Source: Brugia malayi
Lineage: Eukaryota; Nematoda; Chromadorea; Rhabditida; Onchocercidae
Direction: 5' to 3'
Length of the DNA stretch: 64,000 nucleotides
Assembly: GCF_000002995.4 (NCBI RefSeq)
Contig: NW_025062478.1
Coordinates: 8,160,001-8,224,000, forward strand
Part shown: one piece after another, positions 52,053-62,256 of the stretch
Layout: the number at the start of each line of letters is the position of its first letter
Numbering within the stretch: the stretch's first letter is position 1
Translations under genes and position numbers: made by a program
The notes under the pieces: model-generated
The model's database searches: none
Seen by the model: only the letters and a program-made list of their open reading frames with translations
What the model was told of the DNA's origin: nothing

Positions 52053-53150
52053 CTACATGTACCAAGAATACATGTAATTCAAACTCCACACGCCCCAAAA
52101 ACAAGCAGTACTTGATGGATACCACCAACACCACCAGTACCACCAATTTTGTGCTTCTAATTTAGGAACTGGAGCTACCGTTAAGGAAGGCAAGATCGTT
52201 GAAATTAATACATCTCTTAAAGGAGGTTCTGTAAGCATCGTTCGTGGTGCTGTAGAAATAAGAGTGACACGTTTTGAAGTTGTTAGAGTTGTTGATGCCG
52301 TAGAGGGCATTTTTACAGTAGTTGCAGTTGTTGTTGATTTTGATGTCGTAGAGGACGCTGTTGAAGTTGTTACTGATGTTGTTGATTTTGATGTCGTAGA
52401 GGACGCTGTTGAAGTTGTTACTGATGTTGTTGATTTTGATGTCGTAGAGGACGCTGTTGAAGTTGTTACTGATGTTGTTGATTGTGATGTCGTAGAGGAC
52501 GCTGTTGAAGTTGTTACTGATGTTGTTGATTTTGATGTCGTAGAGGACGCTGTTGAAGTTGTTACTGATGTTGTTGATTTTGATGTCGTAGAGGACGCTG
52601 TTGAAGTTGTTACTGATGTTGTTGATTTTGATGTCGTAGAGGACGCTGTTGAAGTTGTTACTGATGTTGTTGATTTTGATGTCGTAGAGGACGCTGTTGA
52701 AGTTGTTACTGATGTTGTTGATTTTGATGGCGTAGAGGATGATGCTGAAGTCGGCTATAATAATGTACTGTTAAATATGATGAAGTTGATAAAAATAGTG
52801 GAAGATGGGAAATAAAATAAAATTGATAAAATTTCCACAGTTCATTAACAGGCATCAATGATGTTTATTACTAAAAAAATTTTTTTTTTTGGTTTGATTA
52901 TGAAAGAAATATAAAACAGTAAATTCAACATGGAGGAAAAAATCAATCGATCAATTGGATTTTTTATTGACAAATCAATAAAAAATGATCATTTTATTCG
53001 CACAGTACTTCTATCTGATCAATTTCAGTCCTTTTATTTGTTAAAAACGATTATTCTGGCTGATAAAATTTAGAATAAAATTGTTACCATTATCATGTTG
53101 AACAACAAAATAGCGGTGAAGACAAAAGCAGATCTTTTTTTTGCGATCAT
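52053..53150 (-). CDS. Secreted Ser/Thr-rich repeat protein with Trp-rich C-terminus (left paralogue)
   Basis: Two-exon gene of 254 residues, no recognised family. Exon 1 (53088-53150) is a signal peptide, MIAKKRSAFVFTAILLFNMIM, ending at a GTAACA donor. Exon 2 (52053-52754) follows a TTATTATAG acceptor in phase 0. The mature protein opens with eight near-perfect 16-residue repeats, each 48 bp, of the type TSVTTSTASSTTSKST; such Ser/Thr arrays are usually O-glycosylated, mucin-like. A Pro/Thr linker (about 60 residues) follows. The tail is extraordinary: NWWYWWCWWYPSSTACFWG and then SLNYMYSWYM at the stop. The paralogue at 59759-60515 keeps the signal, splice site and tail. A 183-codon frame on the opposite strand (52264-52815) exists because the repeat length is a multiple of three; I take it as a shadow. 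Confidence 0.6.
52321..52750. repeat. 48-bp coding minisatellite
   Basis: About nine tandem units of 48 bp, the cores (GTCGTAGAGGACGCTG) spaced exactly 48 apart from 52345 to 52681, with a diverged unit at 52729. Units are almost identical; one has T to G (GATTGTGATG). The unit encodes 16 residues of the secreted protein on the minus strand. The inverted paralogue has only two or three degenerate units, so the array expanded in this copy. Confidence 0.92.
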
Positions 53151-53388
53151 CGTTTAATTTGATCAATCGGATTGAAATTAAATACAAAAGGAGTTGTTTA
53201 TGAATGATATCACCAAGCGGATGCTTCATGAAATTTATTTACTTAATCAGGCAAGCGATGATTAAGCGCAGATTATCAACCATTCAAATTCCGTACACGA
53301 ATTTTTTGCACATAACACTAACAGTTCCAGCATTCACTACTGTGTCTAATGCACTTCATTCAGAACGCATTGATGTAATCCTCGTTCT

Positions 53389-53778
53389 TCAAGTATGATA
53401 AGAAAATTCCTGTCCTACATTCCGTACCGGTAAAATAAACCTTCTGCCATTCACAAGTAAACTATTTTTCGCGCAACATTTGAAATGAAGGAATATAACT
53501 TCCAGTTTTTCTTTTCTAATATCTAGTAGCGACGACGAAGAAGCAGATGGCTTATAATTTGCAGTGTGACTGAAATGCACCGGAATTGTTATCGAGCCGA
53601 ACGTCCTGCACTGAAAGATTTGATGACATTTATATAAGAATTGTTTTACTTTGCATTTATTTGGAATAATTGAATTGAATTGTAAGCATTGCTTTCCAAA
53701 ATAGCACTACTCATCCAAAGCTTCAGGAAAGCGGGCATTGTTTAATGCAGCTACATCAATGAGGCTTCGCATTTGCAT
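53389..53778 (-). CDS. Possible small two-exon gene in arm A (left copy)
   Basis: Candidate of 82 residues: exons 53711-53778 and 53389-53569, joined in phase (GATGA|GTAGTG to TTTCAG|TCACAC). The product starts MQMRSLIDVAALNNARF and has no signal peptide or membrane segment. The copy at 59131-59520 is identical, so conservation gives no independent support. Other frames in the same DNA, on both strands, are also open and protein-like (for example 53204-53398 on the plus strand), so the coding strand itself is uncertain. Confidence 0.22.
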
Positions 53779-53991
53779 TCAATTGGTGAATTTTCTTTAA
53801 TATAAGAGAAATCAAAAGATATGAAATGTAAACATCTTCAAATGGACAGAAAAAAGTAGTTCTTTCCATTAGAATCAAAATTGTACAACAAAACTCTGCT
53901 AATATCTAACTGTCTGTCATTCGAACATTTATCAAACCATTGTTGCTAATCATTTAGAAATAATGATTACAATGATATCATCCTTGATCAG

Positions 53992-55747
53992 TTATTTTAT
54001 TATCATTCAACTATCTTTCAATTAATCTTATAGAAATCATTCAAGCGAGAATCAATAATTTATAAATTAAAAATATTAATCTTTTTTTTGCTGTGAAATA
54101 ACCAAGAAATAATTACATAAAACCATTGCAAAAATAATTGAAAAGTTCAAATATTTATAATGTTAAGATTCTTGTGTAATTCTAATATATGATTTTACAG
54201 AATGATATAAGTAAATGAGGATATGTATCGATATTCACTTTTTTCCATGATCTCCCACAGACCGGTTGGAAAAGTTCGAATTGTTTCGTTCATTTAAAAT
54301 TAATGGATAATTTCAGTTCATATTGCAAAGCAAATCAAACTTTTTGTTCCCATTTGTTTTTTTTTTTTTTAAATATTCATAAAAAGGTCAAAAAATTTTT
54401 ATCACTTGGAATATTTTAGGAGTCTGCGATCGGTAACCTGTTAACATTCACTTAAGCTAACAAGAAATGGTATATTATAGGCTGATTGATTTGTGTGCTT
54501 CGATTTTAAAATCTGAAATGAATAGCTAAAAGAAGTTGTATTCCTCGCTGAAGTGAAAATATTTGACATGGATTGCCGGTTTTAATTAGCTTCATTTTGC
54601 AAATTTATGTAAAAGTTCCGGAACGCTGCTTTAATTTTTACATAATACCTTTCAATAAACATATCGGAACATTGCTTGAAAATTTTTAGATTCCTAATTT
54701 TCTATAAAACAATGAGTTTTTCTTATCAATCAGTTACTGAAATAATCCATAAATCAATTAGCACACAGCAAATATGTTCTCTTTATAACGTTTATCCAAG
54801 TGATTATTATCATCACAATACTCAGTTATACTTATCATTGTTTATTCTTTGATTTATACCGATTCATCATGATAAATTTGATTAGTCGAAGAAGAATAAA
54901 TCCAGTAGATTTGTGACAAAATATCTTTGTAGACTCTATTTGTATTTATATGTGCAACTAAATGGTTCATCATGTTTCCGCTTTCATGTTGTTCAGTATT
55001 TCGGAAAATCTTTATCAGAAACTTTTGTTGACATCAAATTGACAAATTGTGAAAACGTTAAATTATACATGCATACATATTACTCTTTCACTACTCCGTA
55101 TTCGTTTTCTTTTCTCCCTGATTCCGCATTTCAGCCGTATCCTCTTCAGGAAACCATTTAATTTCATCATGCACTGATTGTGTTGTCTGCTCGAAGCGAG
55201 CTTCCAGGATACCTTAATGAAAGCATAATTATTCATTCATTATAAAATGATTTTTTTTTTTGAAAGTGTAAATGTAATTTTGAAAATATAAAACGAACTA
55301 AAATGAATCAATTTAGTTTTTGTTTCATTCAAGCTATCCAACTATATTCTTTAATTTGTGTGATTATTGGATCTACACTCACTATTATACTCATTTTTGA
55401 TAATGATTTTAATGATCATTTTTGTTATACAGAGATAGTTTATCTTTGCTCAAGTATCGTTCAAAACATGTATTATTGAAATGATCATGCAAAACGAATT
55501 CTGAAATTAACTATTGGCGTCACTTAGACTATTTTGGATAACGTAAATTTTGCAAACTAATTATGCTGTATAAAACATAAAAGGATTGAAAATAGCATTA
55601 TTAGAAGTATGATATTTCTGACATTTGTGCATGAAATTAACATTGAATTTTAAAATACTTAACAGTTTTATTTCACGTTTCTTTTTGTAAGAAGTTCCAT
55701 AAAAAGTAATATTCGATAAAGGTGAAAAGTATACCAAACACTAGAAG
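53992..55747. other. Spacer between arm A and the membrane-protein gene
   Basis: About 1.75 kb with no supported gene. A plus-strand frame at 54913-55161 lacks ATG and splice context. It should contain the 3' UTR of the minus-strand gene ending at 55748. Confidence 0.4.
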
Positions 55748-58376
55748 TCATTTTAAAATTTGAACAACAAATGCAGGATAAGTAAGAAAAAATCTGAGAA
55801 AGACGTAAATTCTGAAAATTAGTCTTAATACATGTTTTGAAACATAAATGTTGTGGCGAAGAAATAATGAAGCGAATGGTCCATGCAGAAAAAAAGGACT
55901 AAATCTAATTTCATATCCTAATTTCCATTGAACACATGAAGTTTCATGGCCAATGGTCGCAAAATACTTTAACTGGGATGGAAATAGATGAGAATGATTA
56001 AAACGCGAAGTAATCGTAATTAAAACAAAACTGTAACTAGCAAAATATAGGGTCAGATTATCATTTTCCATTAACACTAGTTTTTTGTTTCGAACTTGAG
56101 TACACTTTTTTAAGAATTCTAATCAAGTGATTTGTCAATTAATGACTAATCGATTAGTGCTTTTATCTATAATCTTTTCAGCAATAACCTATATTTAATG
56201 CACAATTTAGATGAGCAACGTAGTTCATGCATCAAATATTCTTTTAAGTGTAAATGAATGAAATTAAATTATTCATAAATGAAATAACTTTAACAAAATA
56301 TTTCATGGCTTCCTACAAAAAAAGAAACAGCTAACCGTCCCATGTTGGCATTGTCATAATTTCGTTTTCCACATTTAATAGATTACCGCTTGCTTCGCAA
56401 TGCTTCTGAAATCTTCTTTTGCTTCCGATGCTTTAATTATTACAAAATAAACTACAATGTTTTATTGTAATGCTATCTTGTATTGCTATTGCTATATTGA
56501 TGTCTTACCGCAGTTGCCATTGGTGCGATAATTTTACGCCAATGCAATCGAAGATTTTTCCACATAAACAAAATAATTGCAACCCAAATGAATACGGGTA
56601 TTAGCATCCAATAAATAATTAACATGAAAATCCATATTCTGCACAAATTACTCTTTTATTAATTCTTTATCATTTGTTAATCATTTGAAATTTTTGTGGA
56701 GCTAAAAATAAGTTGATTTAATACAAACATGCTGCCGTTATCAGCTTGTTTGTTGATCATTTGAATAGTTTCTCCAACATATTTCAAGCAGTTTAATTTT
56801 GTTGCGATATAACTAGAAATGAAAATGAAACTGAGGTAAAACATACATTTCAGTGATTTATTCTCTTTAAAGAAATTTCTGAAACTTACTTTTCTATCCT
56901 TTGCATGTAAATAATGTTTGTTCATTCTATCTCCCATAATCATTTTGCTGACAACTGATCAATATTGCCTTAGTCTCAGTGACATTTGAACTCAAATTGT
57001 TGGCGATAATAGTATATGTTTTAAAATTCATTAATGATTAGTTGAAAAATGAACAAACACATTTATATCGTTTAATTCATAAATTGCGATAGTTGTTATC
57101 ATGCTAGCAACGGTATTATCAAGTTTCGTAAATATCCGATTAGTTCCCAAATATGTTGGTTCTTCAATTTGCCGCTTTTGACGTTCCTTTTTGGTTACTG
57201 CATTTGTGAAATACATCATAGTCTATTTTTACGTTTCCCATAGTAATGATAAAAAAGTGTTGCTACTATTATTGTCATTATTAAGGAATATAGCTCGAGT
57301 TCTAGCATTTTGATGATAAGATTGCCATGTCATGCAATATGGAAGCACTGTGGAATATATAACTGAACACGTGAAGTATTTATGCTAGCAATTTCAAGCC
57401 AGCTTTTAAATTGTGTCCGTTAATCTAGACGATGATCGTTCATGCTACACTTTGGTGACAAGAATCGTGGGAGCATGCATCACATCTCTTGATATTGACG
57501 TAATTAACTTGTAATGAACATTAATCAGTGACACTGTTAAATTGTAGATGCTAACAAATACTTTGAAAGTGATGAATGTTACATACGCATCAAATTTAAA
57601 AGTTTTTGGTAATATTTTGAATTGATTGTCTGACGTAAGTCATCCATTTTTTGCATTCTTGCATCGTCAATTATTGACATCGAATTATTAACCTGCAGGA
57701 AAAATGGATACAAAGATCGTTAATATTTTATATCTTTACCCTGCTGCAATAATTCATAACTTGTATCAAAATACTTGGCAGTGCAATTTCTTGATCAATC
57801 TTTAAAAATATTTTCTATATATTGTCTAGGAATAAAATAACTTTATTGCAATATGAATTTTGCAGTACAAGTGTAACTTACCCAAGCAAATATAGAAGAA
57901 TCTTCAACGATGCAAAGTATGTTTATTGATATAAACAACATGACATAAAACTTGCCTATAAATTTTCCATTTTTGTTCCTCTAATTTTTTTTTTGTTTGC
58001 CAATTTTTCCAGCAATCAAAATTAAATACTGCTTAACTTTCTTCTAAAGCATTAAAAGGTCTTTGGATTAATGATAAATGAAGCAAGAAACTTACTCATC
58101 ATTTTTACACCACTGTTAGTATTAATGGCAATTAACCGCAATGGAAGCAATCAATTAAAAACAGTACAATAATCTTACCTTATCCAATCGTTATGTCTAC
58201 ATAATGTTTTGCCAAAATTTACATATTTTGAAACAAGCGTTGAAGATTAGCATTCGTTTGAATTCCCTCAGTGAATAAACGAAAGTAATTTATAAATTAT
58301 AATAATGCTTAATTGTTGAAATCGTATATCACCTTATACCCAAAAATATGAAAAGTACGAAAACAGCGAGGGTCAT
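55748..58376 (-). CDS. Multi-pass membrane protein of unknown family, 10 exons (copy in arm B)
   Basis: Unrecognised; 406 residues. Exons: 58333-58376, 58179-58196, 57882-57978, 57587-57692, 57233-57301, 57059-57197, 56729-56947, 56509-56638, 56336-56405 and 55748-56076. All ten join in phase. Exon 1 is a signal-like helix (MTLAVFVLFIFLGI). Exon 2 is an 18-nt micro-exon (HNDWI core). Hydrophobic helices follow at about 31-44, 93-108, 205-220 and 232-257, separated by charged segments (ARMQKMDDLRQTINSKYYQK; TKKERQKRQIEEP). The last exon is rich in Phe, Tyr and His. Intron 5 is only 35 nt; if it is not spliced, the protein stops after YYGKRKNRL (about 117 residues). A GTAAGT site inside exon 7 would give another short isoform. 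It is divergent from the genes in arm A' to its right, about 0.75 kb away. Confidence 0.5.
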
Positions 58377-58920
58377 TCTGAAATTTCAATAAAAGAAACT
58401 TCTGAACAGTAAACGTAAAAATACGAATTCAAATAACTGAATATATATTTTTAAATATAGACAAAAAAGAATAAACTGATCTCGTGTAGACGACCGATTT
58501 AAAAATTTCACCGTTATGGTAATGAAAAATCAGTGGTGATAAAACATATCACTAATAATATATTTTGCCTCCTTTTGTAAATTTGGCCTATTATTTCGTG
58601 TAATCGATTTCCAAAAGTAATTCATAAACAGAAATAATGATTAAAACAAATGCACTATCAAAAACGGTCTTCGTAATGGATCAACTTCCTTTTCAATTAT
58701 GTATAGTAAAAAACCTTGCAGTAATAGCAATAATAATTATTATTGTCATTATTGTTGTTTTACTTACTAATAAATTAGTAGTAACTAGCAAGTATTTGCT
58801 CAAGAAATGAAAAGTAATATTGAAAGTAATGATAGTAATAAGGAGAATTCAACTCCATGGAATATTTCATGATTTAGAATGCACTACAAATGATCAAGTA
58901 GAGGGAATAAGTAATTTCTG
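56633..58920. repeat. Inverted duplication arm B (left copy)
   Basis: Reverse complement of 61713 to the window end (p pairs with 120633 minus p). Proteins read from the two arms are identical over the segments compared, and in about 100 non-coding bases near 58650/61980 I counted two substitutions. The left limit is set only by the end of the window. The right end (..AATTTCTG, 58920) abuts arm A' directly. Confidence 0.92.
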
Positions 58921-59130
58921 ATCAAGGATGATATCATTGTAATCATTATTTCTAAATGATTAGCAACAATGGTTTGATAAATGTTCGAATGACAGACAGT
59001 TAGATATTAGCAGAGTTTTGTTGTACAATTTTGATTCTAATGGAAAGAACTACTTTTTTCTGTCCATTTGAAGATGTTTACATTTCATATCTTTTGATTT
59101 CTCTTATATTAAAGAAAATTCACCAATTGA

Positions 59131-59520
59131 ATGCAAATGCGAAGCCTCATTGATGTAGCTGCATTAAACAATGCCCGCTTTCCTGAAGCTTTGGATGAGT
59201 AGTGCTATTTTGGAAAGCAATGCTTACAATTCAATTCAATTATTCCAAATAAATGCAAAGTAAAACAATTCTTATATAAATGTCATCAAATCTTTCAGTG
59301 CAGGACGTTCGGCTCGATAACAATTCCGGTGCATTTCAGTCACACTGCAAATTATAAGCCATCTGCTTCTTCGTCGTCGCTACTAGATATTAGAAAAGAA
59401 AAACTGGAAGTTATATTCCTTCATTTCAAATGTTGCGCGAAAAATAGTTTACTTGTGAATGGCAGAAGGTTTATTTTACCGGTACGGAATGTAGGACAGG
59501 AATTTTCTTATCATACTTGA
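59131..59520 (+). CDS. Possible small two-exon gene in arm A' (right copy)
   Basis: Mirror of 53389-53778: exons 59131-59198 and 59340-59520, 82 residues. The arms are identical here, so the same caution applies. An alternative frame after an AAAAATAG acceptor (core WQKVYFTG, then FLSYLKNEDYINAF) is equally protein-like, and the minus strand is open at 59511-59705. Confidence 0.22.
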
Positions 59521-59758
59521 AGAACGAGGATTACATCAATGCGTTCTGAATGAAGTGCATTAGACACAGTAGTGAATGCTGGAACTGTTAGTGTTATGTG
59601 CAAAAAATTCGTGTACGGAATTTGAATGGTTGATAATCTGCGCTTAATCATCGCTTGCCTGATTAAGTAAATAAATTTCATGAAGCATCCGCTTGGTGAT
59701 ATCATTCATAAACAACTCCTTTTGTATTTAATTTCAATCCGATTGATCAAATTAAACG

Positions 59759-60515
59759 ATGATCGCAAAAAAAAGATCTGCTTTTGTCTTCACCGCTATT
59801 TTGTTGTTCAACATGATAATGGTAACAATTTTATTCTAAATTTTATCAGCCAGAATAATCGTTTTTAACAAATAAAAGGACTGAAATTGATCAGATAGAA
59901 GTACTGTGCGAATAAAATGATCATTTTTTATTGATTTGTCAATAAAAAGTCCAATTGATCGATTGATTTTTTCCTCCATGTTGAATTTACTGTTTTATAT
60001 TTCTTTCATAATCAAACCAAAAAAAAAAATTTTTTTTAGTAATAAACATCATTGATGCCTGTTAATGAACTGTGGAAATTTTATCAATTTTATTTTATTT
60101 CCCATCTTCCATTATTTTTACCAACTTCATCATATTTAACAGCACATTATTATAGCCGACTTCAGCATCATCCCCTACGACATCAAAAATAGCAACAGCA
60201 ACAACTTCAAAAGCGTCCTCTAAGACATCAAAATTAACAACACCAGTTTCAAGACCATCGCTTAAGACATCGAAACCAACGGAAAAAATTTCTGCTTCTA
60301 CAGCTTCTGTGATTCCAACTGCTACCGTAAAAGGTACGCTAATGACTACAGCAAAACGTGTATCACCAACTCCTTCTCCAATAGCAAGTGTAGCAGATCA
60401 ATGTTTTTGGTACTGGTGGTGCTGGTGGTGTTGGTGGTCTTCAATGTATCAAATCTGTTCTTTGAATTACTGGAGTTTTTATTTGTGGAATTTTTGGTAT
60501 TCATGGTACATGTAG
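59759..60515 (+). CDS. Secreted Ser/Thr-rich protein with Trp-rich C-terminus (right paralogue)
   Basis: Two exons, 59759-59821 and 60156-60515, 140 residues. The signal peptide is identical to the left copy. The GTAACA donor and TTATTATAG acceptor are kept, again phase 0. The mature part is Ser/Thr/Lys-rich (TSKASSKTSK, TPVSRPSLKTSKP) but has only vestiges of the 48-bp repeat and no long array. The tail is CFWYWWCWWCWWSSMYQ, then SLNYWSFYLWNFWYSWYM. Compared with the left copy, tail indels are multiples of three and several differences are synonymous (TGT/TGC, TAT-TCT/TAT-TCA), which supports this strand and frame. Trp repeats of this kind are very rare; the tail could insert in membranes or self-associate through Trp and Cys. 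No family recognised. Confidence 0.6.
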
Positions 60516-60870
60516 TTTTTTGGAATCCATTTAATTTTTTTCCAATAATTGAAACATCGCAATAGAGCAGTTGAGCGATGCTTCAAAAAGCTATTCATGG
60601 CCTTTTAATATCACTCTAAGGATCAGTATGATTTTCATCAATAAATATCAGTTATTAAAATTGAAAAAAAAAAAAAAAAAAGTAAATAAAAAACGTACAT
60701 TCATTGATGTTTCCATAAATAAATAAATACTTATACTCTAATTGAAGGTCGCTTCTGTCTTCCTTTTATGCATCTTTTTATTTGGGTATTTTTTAACTCC
60801 ACGAAATTTTATGAAAATGATTTTAATCAATAAATGCTGATGCAGTGATGAAAGTAACCATTTCATGCAA

Positions 60871-62256
60871 CCTGATTCGTACGAATTTTTTTTTGATATA
60901 AATCACCAGATCAAAAGTTTCATGCAGTACATTCTTGAATTCTTCGAGCCATCATCATTCCAGTTTAATGACAATTGCTAATAGTTCTGATAAAAATCGT
61001 GTTATATATAATTTCGGCAATATTCTTAATTACAGTATCAGAAACTGTGTATAAATTTCAAACAGTTATTTCTAATTTTTTTTTCTGAATTTTATACAGC
61101 TATTTGCTCTAGCTTTAAACTAAGCATCGAGCAGAACAGCTCTACGTTGTTTGGAAGCTTTTACACTAATTAATAATTAAAAAGTGAGTAATTGCAGAAT
61201 GTTTCTTATAAGTCTTATATCATTGAATATGTTCAGCATAACTTCTTACAAAATGAGATTTCTAAACGTTGATATTTCTTCCAAAGTACAAAATTTTTAA
61301 ATTCGTCAGTAGCACTTTTTTCAATGTGTTTTTTAAAAAGCTTGTTAGTCATCATTAAGGAGCTTCTTTTAATTCAAAGTGTTGCTGTTAAGACGAAATA
61401 AGATTAAGTGATGTAACCATAACCTTCTTTAAAAAACTCATTGTCCTCAATAATTTCTCCTCCTGAACTTTTCCTTTGATGGTTGCCATAAAGCTTATTT
61501 AGCTATATTTTTGTTGTCTAACGTTAAACCTGCCAACACTTATTGAACTATCTTTTACAGTAACAAACAAATTACAATCTTATTTCAAAAATTAAATATC
61601 GACATTTTACTGCTACAAGAAATTTCCCTGCAATAAGAGAATTTGTGCACTAATTTTTGATCAGTAATGAAATATGCGTCTGTACCAAAATGCATTAAAC
61701 TTCTCGTCTGTACAGAAATTACTTATTCCCTCTACTTGATCATTTGTAGTGCATTCTAAATCATGAAATATTCCATGGAGTTGAATTCTCCTTATTACTA
61801 TCATTACTTTCAATATTACTTTTCATTTCTTGAGCAAATACTTGCTAGTTACTACTAATTTATTAGTAAGTAAAACAACAATAATGACAATAATAATTAT
61901 TATTGCTATTACTGCAAGGTTTTTTACTATACATAATCGAAAAGGAAGTTGATCTATTACGAAGACCGTTTTTGATAGTGCATTTGTTTTAATCATTATT
62001 TCTGTTTATGAATTACTTTTGGAAATCGATTACACGAAATAATAGGCCAAATTTACAAAAGGAGGCAAAATATATTATTAGTGATATGTTTTATCACCAC
62101 TGATTTTTCATTACCATAACGGTGAAATTTTTAAATCGGTCGTCTACACGAGATCAGTTTATTCTTTTTTGTCTATATTTAAAAATATATATTCAGTTAT
62201 TTGAATTCGTATTTTTACGTTTACTGTTCAGAAGTTTCTTTTATTGAAATTTCAGA
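60871..62256. other. Spacer and 5' region of the right membrane-protein gene
   Basis: From 60871 to 61712 is unique sequence with no coding frame I can support. From 61713 arm B' begins; 61713-62256 is the mirror of the 5' flank of the gene starting at 58376 and includes the (AAT)n/(ATT)n-rich stretch near 61880-61910. Confidence 0.45.

Larger units (their letters stand above)
51700..53991. repeat. Inverted duplication arm A (left copy)
   Basis: Reverse complement of the arm at 58918-60870. From 52738 to 53991 the two copies are nearly identical (position p pairs with about 112909 minus p); I saw about one substitution and one poly-A/T indel in the first roughly 200 bases checked. From 52738 back to about 51700 the match continues but is strongly diverged. 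The right boundary is ...CCTTGATCAG at 53991. Confidence 0.9.
58918..60870. repeat. Inverted duplication arm A' (right copy)
   Basis: Reverse complement of 51700-53991. Nearly identical from 58918 to about 60170, then clearly diverged through the Ser/Thr-rich exon and flank to about 60870. It starts exactly where arm B ends, sharing a 3-base CTG/CAG. Confidence 0.9.

Noticed and set aside
51853..52146. Minus-strand 97-codon frame rich in Val/Leu (VVLVVLVV)
   Set aside because: It is the +1 frame of the Trp-rich tail, made by the same GGT/TGG repeats, and the inverted paralogue does not conserve it as well.
52264..52815. 183-codon acidic repeat frame (DFDVVEDAV...) on the plus strand
   Set aside because: It starts at GTG, not ATG, has no splice partners, and stays open because the minisatellite unit is a multiple of three. 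The opposite strand has a signal-peptide exon, splice sites and a paralogue with conserved tail, so this is treated as a shadow.
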